Shown here in pieces: positions 16,167-22,675 of a stretch of DNA of 22,675 nucleotides. The stretch covers positions 1 to 22,675 of the forward strand of contig CAYWUY010000050.1 in the NCBI GenBank assembly GCA_964461535.1, in the 5' to 3' direction. Made by a program: the position numbers and the translations under genes. Below the pieces are notes generated by a model. The model worked only from the letters and a program-made list of their open reading frames with translations, was not told the origin of the DNA and ran no database searches. Numbering within the stretch: position 1 is the stretch's first letter; each line of letters begins with the position of its first letter. This stretch comes from Flavipsychrobacter sp964461535 (lineage in GTDB: Bacteria > Bacteroidota > Bacteroidia > Chitinophagales > Chitinophagaceae).

Positions 16167-19100
16167 TTATACTATTTGCAAATATTTATTAGGGTCATTT
16201 ACGTCTGCAATAAACCAAGCCGGATTACCCAACCCATCTCTACCAATTTTGGCACCGGGAACCGGTGGGCCATCAAACAACAGGTTACCGCCTACGCCAT
16301 CTGTTGCAGCAGTAAAGAACTCATTGTCAACCATCTGCTGTAATGCATTAGTAAAAACTGCTACAATACTATCTATATCAGATTGGGAATGTGCTTCAGT
16401 TAAGAAACAAGGAAAACCATCCCAAATATGAACACCATTATACCTCATTATTGTAAATAACAACTCTGAATTAGGTATAACATCTCTAAATTTAATTTTC
16501 CATACCGATCCAAAATGCGCAACAAAAGCAGGTATACCATACTGCACAAATACTTTATTGATAGCCGTAGCCAGGTAATTTGTATTTGCATTTAAAGTCT
16601 CCTGTAGCTGTGGCCCAGAAGCTTTAAAATACTGCAAAGAAGCCTTTGCAGCAGCCAAAGCCAATGGATGCCTAACAAAAGTACCGGCAAAATAAGTAAC
16701 ACCCACTTCAGGAATACTATCATCTCCGTATTGCCAATAACCACCATCTAATGCATCCATAAAATTTCGCTTACCAGCTATTGCACCAATAGGCATACCA
16801 CCACCTACAACTTTACCATAAGTACCTATATCGGCTTGAATACCAAATAAATGTTGAACACCTCCTATGTGAGTTCTAAAGCCCGTAATCACTTCGTCAA
16901 ATATTAGCACACATTGATTTTGTTCTGTAATTATTCTTAACTGTTTAAGAAATTCAACTGGCTGAAATTCTAACCTACGACTTTGAACAGGCTCTACTAA
17001 AACAGCGGCAATTTCAGATGCCCGTTCTTCTATGATACGCAAAGATTCGTCTGTACCATAGTCAAGTACTAACATATTTTTTACCGCATCGGGGAGTATT
17101 CCAGCTGCCGCGGGATATGATTTTTGGCTACTTGTTTTTCTTACTATTACCTCATCTACAATACCATGATAGGAGCCTGAGAAGGCTACTATAAGAGATT
17201 TACCTGTAACCGTTCGAGCTATACGCATAGCACCTAAAACAGCTTCTGAACCGGTATTACATAATGCTGCACGGTCGAAGCCTGTGAACTGACAGATAAG
17301 CTCACAAACTTCTCCAGCTAAGGCATGCTGAGGACCAACTTCATAGCCAGCCTCAATTTGGTCTAAAACTGCTTTCTTTAATACTTCAGGCTGATAGCCT
17401 AACATATTAGAACCAAACCCATTAAGCACATCTATATACTCGTTGCCATCAATATCCCACAGTCTACTACCTTTAGATTTATTGGCTACTATAGGATAAA
17501 TTAAATCTTTAAGATGTGGTTTAAAACCAGTAACCACACGAGGATCGGCCATGTGCAACCTATGAGCTTGTGCATATTGTTTACTGGAGCCTGTTTTACT
17601 GTTATAATTATACGTTAACTGACTTAAAAATTCAGACTGTTTTTGAGTAAGTTCAGTTTTACTTTTATCTATTTGAGCAATAGCCCCAAATGGTTTTTTA
17701 ATTTCTTTTAAATCGTCTGAAGTCAGTTGAAAATTATTGCTTTCACCTGGCTTAGGGCTAACAGGAATCTTATCTGTAGAGGATTTAGATTCCACAAACT
17801 GAGCTAATAGTCTTATACTGTTGTACTCTTCAAGTAGTTGCCTAAATGTAATATGTACTCCTAAATCTCTACGTATACTAAGTGCTACTTGGGTAAGTAG
17901 CAAAGAGTCTAAACCTAGTTGAATGAAAGATGTATCATAGTCTAATTGAGACTCGCTAAAACCAGTAGCCTCTTCTAGTAATTGAATTATTTTTTCAGTA
18001 TAATTTATATCAATTAACGAATCTAACTGAGAAGAAATAATATTATTTGTTGAGCTAGCAACATGCGTAACCGAACTATAATTTCCTCCCGGATTTAGCC
18101 AATATCTTTTTCTGTCAAAAGCATATGTTGGCACTTGCACCTTGCTATACTTAAACGCACTATAATAAGATAACCAATTAACATTATGCCCTGACTGCCA
18201 GATGGTTCCTAAAGCCTGTAATAACTGTGTATATTCGGTATTCACATCTACACCAGAAATAAGGTGTGTAGCTACAACTTCTTTATTAGCACTTAAAGAA
18301 ATTTCATTTATAAAAGTAGTATTGGCTGCACCCGGACCTACTTCTATATAGGTATAATCTTCATGTTGCAAACTGTTACTTATAGCAGAATGATAATCGA
18401 CTGTTGAGGTTAAATGTTGCAGCCAATAGTCTTTATTACACATTTCATCAGTAACTACTTTTCCTGTGACGCTAGATACAATATTACCCTTTGGCTTCTG
18501 AAACACTATTGAGGATATAACTTTTCGGTAATCTTCAAGCGCAGGCAGCATCATATTGGAGTGAAAAGCATGACTAGCGTTTAAAGACTTTGCAATTATA
18601 TGTTTAGACTTTAGTTCTTCAGATAAGGAATGTATTGAGCTTGTAGTTCCGGACAGCACAAACAATGACGAAGAATTAATAGCGGCTAGTTGTATTGAAT
18701 CGGACAAATATTGTTTTACTGTATTGTAATCAGCCTTAACAACTAACATTTTCCCTTGAGGAAGCTTTGCTATCAACTCTCCACGTTTTGCTACAAGCGT
18801 TAAAGCATCTTCTAAAGATAAAATACCTGCTAGATGAGCAGCTACAAACTCTCCTATACTATGCCCTATAAAAACATCAGGATGTATACCCCATGCCTGT
18901 AGCTGTATAGCTAATGCATAAGATGTTACAAAAATTGCGGGCTGTGTATATTTTGTATTATTTAGTAATACTGAAGCGTCAGCAGATGTACCAAAAATGA
19001 TTTGTCTAATATCTGCGTTAATTATTGGCAATAATATAGCCGAACAAGAGTCTACAGCTTGTTTGTATTCTTTATAATACAAATAGAGCGACGCCCCCAT

Positions 19101-22100
19101 ATTAATATACTGCGCCCCCTGCCCCGGAAAGGTAAAAGCAATTTTATTATTATAAGACTTTTTAGGCTTTGCTGACTCTATTTTCTTTATTATGCTTGAA
19201 GCATTGCCTATTGCAAATGCTCTATAATTATAGTCTTGCTTAGCGTCGGCAAGTGTTGCAGCTATATTAAAAAAATCTTGACTACTAGTGTTTAATAGAA
19301 ATTTCCCTAATTGATCTTTATATAAACTTACTGACCGCTCTGACTTTGCAGACCATATCATTATATTAGATAAAGGAGTATCAGATTCGATAGTGACTGG
19401 ATGAATCTGCTTATTTTCTAATATAATATGCACATTAGTTCCACCAACACCAAATGAACTTACACCGGCATACTTTATATTATTAGAGTCTTGCTCTTTA
19501 TATGATTTAGAAAAATAAAAAGGCGTGTCGGCAATATCAATATTAGCATTAAGAGTAGAAAAATGAGCAATGGGAGCTATGGCACCATTTTGAAATTGAA
19601 GAATCGTCTTTATAACCCCGGCCACACCAGCCGCAGCTGTTAGGTGTCCGATATTTGACTTTACAGACCCGATAGCACAATTTGATCTACTTGAGCTATT
19701 ATAAAAAGCAAGCTTAAGTCCTTCAATTTCAATTGGGTCGCCTATAGGTGTAGCTGTGCCATGCGCTTCTATATATGTTATATCTTTAGATTCAATTCCA
19801 GCATCTAGGATAGCACTTTTTATGGCATCAGCTTGCCCTAGAGCACTTGGAGCTGTAAAGGCGGCCTTATTAGCACCGTCGTTATTAACACCAATTCCTT
19901 TAATAACAGACAAAACAACATCTCCGTCTTCTATGGCATTTGATAACGGCTTTAATAGAAGCACACCAGCACCATCACTAAAAACCGTGCCATTAGCATC
20001 AACATCAAAGGGTTTACAAGAGCCATCTTTGCTTAACATTGCCCCCTCCTCATACAGATGACCACTATTTATAGGAGAAGTAATACTTACACCCCCAGCA
20101 ATAGCCATATTGCACTGACCACTACGTAAAGCATTTACTGCCTGAGTAATAGCTAATGCAGAGGTTGAACATCCGGAATATACACTTACTGCTGGACCTT
20201 TTAAATTAAGTAAATATGCAACTCTTGACGCTATATAATCTTTTTCATTCAACGTCATTACTTTGAATGCACCTATCTTATTAACTAATGACTGGTTAGA
20301 TAGAACATTATGAGTGTAATAGGTATTATTAGCAGTACCTGCAAATACACCAATCTTTACTTGAGTATGTTCTAGATTAATATTTGCTTTTTGTAATACT
20401 TCATAAGACAATTCTAAGAATAAGCGCTGCTGAGGATCCATTAATTCGGCCTCTTTGGGACTTATTCCAAAAAAATTTGCGTCAAAACAGTCAGCATCCT
20501 TTAGAATTCCCCTGGCCTTTACATATAAAGGATCATTTATTAAATCTTTTGGCAAATAAGGATCGAGCTCTTCTTTTGTGAAAGAAGTTATAGTACTACG
20601 TCCGCTTTTAATAATTTCCCAGAAATCATCTAAGCTATCTGCACCGGGAAACCTCCCAGTCATAGCAATGATTGCTATATCTTCATTTACTTTATTTAGC
20701 TTCAATAACTTTTGACTTTCATTGACACCATTATATGCTGAATAAAGTTGACGAAGCGAAGGGTAAGAAAATATGTGAGAAACCGGAACTTTTATTTTGT
20801 ATTCATTTTTTAAAATGGATGCAGTTTTAATAGCCAATAAAGACGACATACCAAGGTCAAAAAAATTATCATCGTCTGACAAAACTGACACATTGAGTAT
20901 GGACTTAATAGTATTTGCAATCATTGATTTAATATCAATCTCTTGCATTTCAATTTTACTATTATGGGCTATTGGATTAGGTAAATTCTTCTTATCTACT
21001 TTACCACTGGATGTATACGGAAACTCATCTAAACGTATAAATCTAGATGGAATCATATATGGTGGTAGTGTTTTTGACAAAACTGTTTTTATTGTTTTAT
21101 CATCAAGATTTGTATCATTAGATATGTAATATGCGATTAGAATTTTAGCATCATTGATATCAAAAGATTTTACCACTGCATTCTTTATACCCGCAACTCT
21201 ACTTATAGATACTTCAATTTCACCGAGTTCTACCCTATATCCAGATATTTTAATTTGCTCGTCTTTTCTACCTAAACAATATATGTATCCTTCGCCATCT
21301 ACATAACCTATATCACCACTTAAATATGCTCTGGTGGACTTACCTCTATAGTTTAGATAAACAAACTTTTCCTTAGTCAACTCAGGATTAGTATAACCAT
21401 CAGCCAATGCCTCCCCTAATATGGCTATCTCGCCTGACTGATTTACATCTAAAATATTTCGGCTGTCGTCTAATATCAATATTTCAACATTATCAATAGG
21501 CTTACCGATTGATGGCAATTCTGGCCAACTATTTGGGCTATTTTGCAATAATAAACATGTAACAACGTGACATTCGGTAGGTCCGTATTGATTATATAGT
21601 TTTGAATTAGTGTTTGAGAAAAATGTACGTAATTGAGGTGTTATCTTAAGTTGCTCTCCTGCAGTTACTACTTCTTTCAAACTAGCCGGGAAATTACTAG
21701 AACTAACAGCTTCATCAACAAGTATTTGAAGTGCAACAAATGGTAAGAATAATCTATTAACAGACTTATTTACGATTATATTCAATAACCTCTCCGGATC
21801 AATAACATCTGCGTCATCAATTAGTACTATAGTCCCCCCAGTTGTAAGTGTTGAGTAGATTTCCTGAAATGAGACATCAAAAGTTAAAGGAGCAAATTGT
21901 AATGTTCTATCTCCTACCGAAGCAAGTGAGTTTTTTTCTTGCCAAATAAGTAGATTTCGTAATGCAGCTTCTGACATTTCGACCCCTTTAGGTATACCTG
22001 TGGAGCCAGAAGTAAATAATATATATAATAAAGATTCTGAAAAAATATCAGGCAATACTGGTAAAAGACTGTTATCAGAGGGTTCTTTAAGAATACTAAA

Positions 22101-22454
22101 ACCTAGTCTACAAAAGTCTTCTTCATTCTTAATATCAGACAGGAGCACAAACTCTAGTCCAGCTTCTTGCTTTATAGAAACAAGTCTATCGTTAGGCAAT
22201 CTTAAATCTATAGGAACATAAGCCTTATTGGCAAACAAACAAGCCAAGACATTAATAACCATTTCTATAGACCTAGTAGCGTCAATAGCAATAACATTGC
22301 TATCACATTGCTGCACTATACCTAATGCTAAATATTTAGCACGAGATATTAAATCATCATACTTTAAGGATACATCACCATGTATTATTGCATCACACTG
22401 GCCATGCTCAACAGAAATGGATTCTATCCGCTCACGGATATGACTATATGACAT
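16167..22454 (-). CDS. hybrid NRPS-PKS, A-T-KS-AT-T-aminotransferase
   Basis: This 2095-residue megasynthase starts the assembly line. Adenylation, 1-490: YILFTSGSTGIPKG (144-157), NQYGPTE, KISGYRVELGEIE, Lys485. The pocket reads D-V-Q-F-V-A-Q-V-V-K (193, 194, 197, 236, 263, 265, 289, 297, 298, 485), nearest to proline-type DVQFIAHVVK. Carrier: LGMSSL, Ser538. Ketosynthase, about 590-1015: Cys762, His898 (EAHGTAT), His937 (NIGHLT). Acyltransferase, about 1103-1400: GQGAQ, GHSIG with Ser1199, HAFHS at 1295-1299, which indicates malonyl-CoA. Second carrier: LGLDSL, Ser1517. Aminotransferase, about 1640-2050: class III/GSAM type with SYHG (1761-1764), Asp1853 and PLP Lys1881, then the tail GNPAWF...KYLQIV usual for such domains. 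No KR, DH or MT fits between AT and carrier. It should load an amino acid, add one malonate unit and convert the beta-keto group to a beta-amine. The C-A-T-TE gene starts 22 bases downstream. Confidence 0.93.
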   Translation of the reverse strand: MSYSHIRERIESISVEHGQCDAIIHGDVSLKYDDLISRAKYLALGIVQQCDSNVIAIDATRSIEMVINVLACLFANKAYVPIDLRLPNDRLVSIKQEAGLEFVLLSDIKNEEDFCRLGFSILKEPSDNSLLPVLPDIFSESLLYILFTSGSTGIPKGVEMSEAALRNLLIWQEKNSLASVGDRTLQFAPLTFDVSFQEIYSTLTTGGTIVLIDDADVIDPERLLNIIVNKSVNRLFLPFVALQILVDEAVSSSNFPASLKEVVTAGEQLKITPQLRTFFSNTNSKLYNQYGPTECHVVTCLLLQNSPNSWPELPSIGKPIDNVEILILDDSRNILDVNQSGEIAILGEALADGYTNPELTKEKFVYLNYRGKSTRAYLSGDIGYVDGEGYIYCLGRKDEQIKISGYRVELGEIEVSISRVAGIKNAVVKSFDINDAKILIAYYISNDTNLDDKTIKTVLSKTLPPYMIPSRFIRLDEFPYTSSGKVDKKNLPNPIAHNSKIEMQEIDIKSMIANTIKSILNVSVLSDDDNFFDLGMSSLLAIKTASILKNEYKIKVPVSHIFSYPSLRQLYSAYNGVNESQKLLKLNKVNEDIAIIAMTGRFPGADSLDDFWEIIKSGRSTITSFTKEELDPYLPKDLINDPLYVKARGILKDADCFDANFFGISPKEAELMDPQQRLFLELSYEVLQKANINLEHTQVKIGVFAGTANNTYYTHNVLSNQSLVNKIGAFKVMTLNEKDYIASRVAYLLNLKGPAVSVYSGCSTSALAITQAVNALRSGQCNMAIAGGVSITSPINSGHLYEEGAMLSKDGSCKPFDVDANGTVFSDGAGVLLLKPLSNAIEDGDVVLSVIKGIGVNNDGANKAAFTAPSALGQADAIKSAILDAGIESKDITYIEAHGTATPIGDPIEIEGLKLAFYNSSSRSNCAIGSVKSNIGHLTAAAGVAGVIKTILQFQNGAIAPIAHFSTLNANIDIADTPFYFSKSYKEQDSNNIKYAGVSSFGVGGTNVHIILENKQIHPVTIESDTPLSNIMIWSAKSERSVSLYKDQLGKFLLNTSSQDFFNIAATLADAKQDYNYRAFAIGNASSIIKKIESAKPKKSYNNKIAFTFPGQGAQYINMGASLYLYYKEYKQAVDSCSAILLPIINADIRQIIFGTSADASVLLNNTKYTQPAIFVTSYALAIQLQAWGIHPDVFIGHSIGEFVAAHLAGILSLEDALTLVAKRGELIAKLPQGKMLVVKADYNTVKQYLSDSIQLAAINSSSLFVLSGTTSSIHSLSEELKSKHIIAKSLNASHAFHSNMMLPALEDYRKVISSIVFQKPKGNIVSSVTGKVVTDEMCNKDYWLQHLTSTVDYHSAISNSLQHEDYTYIEVGPGAANTTFINEISLSANKEVVATHLISGVDVNTEYTQLLQALGTIWQSGHNVNWLSYYSAFKYSKVQVPTYAFDRKRYWLNPGGNYSSVTHVASSTNNIISSQLDSLIDINYTEKIIQLLEEATGFSESQLDYDTSFIQLGLDSLLLTQVALSIRRDLGVHITFRQLLEEYNSIRLLAQFVESKSSTDKIPVSPKPGESNNFQLTSDDLKEIKKPFGAIAQIDKSKTELTQKQSEFLSQLTYNYNSKTGSSKQYAQAHRLHMADPRVVTGFKPHLKDLIYPIVANKSKGSRLWDIDGNEYIDVLNGFGSNMLGYQPEVLKKAVLDQIEAGYEVGPQHALAGEVCELICQFTGFDRAALCNTGSEAVLGAMRIARTVTGKSLIVAFSGSYHGIVDEVIVRKTSSQKSYPAAAGILPDAVKNMLVLDYGTDESLRIIEERASEIAAVLVEPVQSRRLEFQPVEFLKQLRIITEQNQCVLIFDEVITGFRTHIGGVQHLFGIQADIGTYGKVVGGGMPIGAIAGKRNFMDALDGGYWQYGDDSIPEVGVTYFAGTFVRHPLALAAAKASLQYFKASGPQLQETLNANTNYLATAINKVFVQYGIPAFVAHFGSVWKIKFRDVIPNSELLFTIMRYNGVHIWDGFPCFLTEAHSQSDIDSIVAVFTNALQQMVDNEFFTAATDGVGGNLLFDGPPVPGAKIGRDGLGNPAWFIADVNDPNKYLQIV

Positions 22455-22478
22455 ATTCTAGTAATTAGCAAACTATAA

Positions 22479-22486
22479 CAAACTTA
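22479..22486 (-). promoter_or_regulatory. possible -7 element for the NRPS-PKS operon
   Basis: The minus strand reads TAAGTTTG, matching TAnnTTTG, 24 bases upstream of the ATG at 22454 and downstream of the neighbouring gene's terminator. No convincing TTTG -33 element is seen 17-23 bases further upstream. Confidence 0.35.
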
Positions 22487-22558
22487 ATGTAGTTTATGAA
22501 TTTGCCATAGAAATAGTTATTCACAACTTGAAAAAAACTATAAACAAAGGCTACAAAA

Positions 22559-22591
22559 ACAGAAAAAGGCGGACAAGCCGCCTTTTTCTGT
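22559..22591 (-). terminator. strong rho-independent terminator of the T9SS-targeted gene
   Basis: A 14-bp perfect stem (22559-22572 with 22578-22591) encloses a 5-base loop. On the minus strand it is followed by TTTTTG. It lies 16 bases after the stop codon at 22608 and insulates the NRPS-PKS genes from the upstream gene. Confidence 0.9.
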
Positions 22592-22607
22592 AGAAAATAA
22601 TTAGATA

Positions 22608-22675
22608 TTATTCTTTCACTAAACGTTTAGTTACTACTTGTGAACCTGATGTTAGTTCTACCATGTAGATACCTG
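22608..22675 (-). CDS. C-terminal end of a T9SS type A sorting-domain protein (partial)
   Basis: On the minus strand the last 21 codons read GIYMVELTSGSQVVTKRLVKE followed by TAA at 22608-22610. The G-(I/V)-Y-x-V-x-(L/V)-x-x-(G)-x-x-x-x-x-K-(R/K)-L-V-(K/V) pattern is the final strand pair of the type A sorting domain recognised by the type IX secretion system. The rest of the protein, including its catalytic or binding domains, lies beyond the right edge. A strong terminator directly follows. Confidence 0.75.
   Translation of the reverse strand, partial: GIYMVELTSGSQVVTKRLVKE

Noticed and set aside
19756..20061. A 101-codon plus-strand frame inside the ketosynthase region
   Set aside because: It lies entirely antisense to a ketosynthase with intact catalytic motifs, so it is a shadow of that coding sequence.
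1..22675. CRISPR arrays, tRNA or rRNA genes, insertion sequences, phage or integrase genes
   Set aside because: Nothing with the required repeats, cloverleaf features or transposase motifs was seen on either strand.

Overview
The window looks chromosomal and comes from a Bacteroidota bacterium, probably of the Chitinophagales type (the family is a guess). Support: two proteins end in type IX secretion system (T9SS) type A sorting domains, there is a secreted TlpA-like thioredoxin and a DUF2911 protein, several genes have TAnnTTTG promoter elements upstream, and Shine-Dalgarno sequences are mostly absent. No tRNA, rRNA, CRISPR array, insertion sequence or integrase was seen.

Layout. 1-1403 (-) is the 5' part of a secreted thioredoxin-like protein. 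1404-1932 is non-coding and holds a dense cluster of GGTAT/ATACC motifs. The plus strand then carries a small two-helix membrane protein (1933-2139), a SpoIIAA/STAS-like cytoplasmic protein (2314-2763), a secreted repeat protein with a T9SS signal (2844-4289), a Crp/Fnr-family regulator (4327-4920, closed by a strong terminator) and a PadR regulator abutting a multi-pass membrane protein (5024-6097). A bidirectional terminator separates these from the minus-strand block.

The minus-strand block, in transcription order from the right edge, is: the last 21 residues of a T9SS-targeted protein (22608-22675); a 2095-residue hybrid NRPS-PKS (16167-22454); a 1341-residue terminating NRPS (12119-16144); a DUF2911/TPR lipoprotein-like or secreted protein (11150-12019); a secreted PIG-L deacetylase (8579-11059); dnaG (6551-8497); and ruvX (6143-6547).

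The notable system is the two-gene assembly line, read as A-T-KS-AT-T-AMT followed by C-A-T-TE. One amino acid (binding-pocket code closest to proline) is loaded. It is extended once with malonyl-CoA without reduction, and the beta-keto group is transaminated on the carrier protein to a beta-amine. The chain is then condensed with glycine (clear glycine code) and released by a type I thioesterase. The expected product is a very small beta-amino-acyl-glycine carrying vicinal nitrogens, or a cyclised form. No phosphopantetheinyl transferase, exporter or tailoring enzyme lies beside it, so it is either an unusually compact pathway or depends on enzymes encoded elsewhere.
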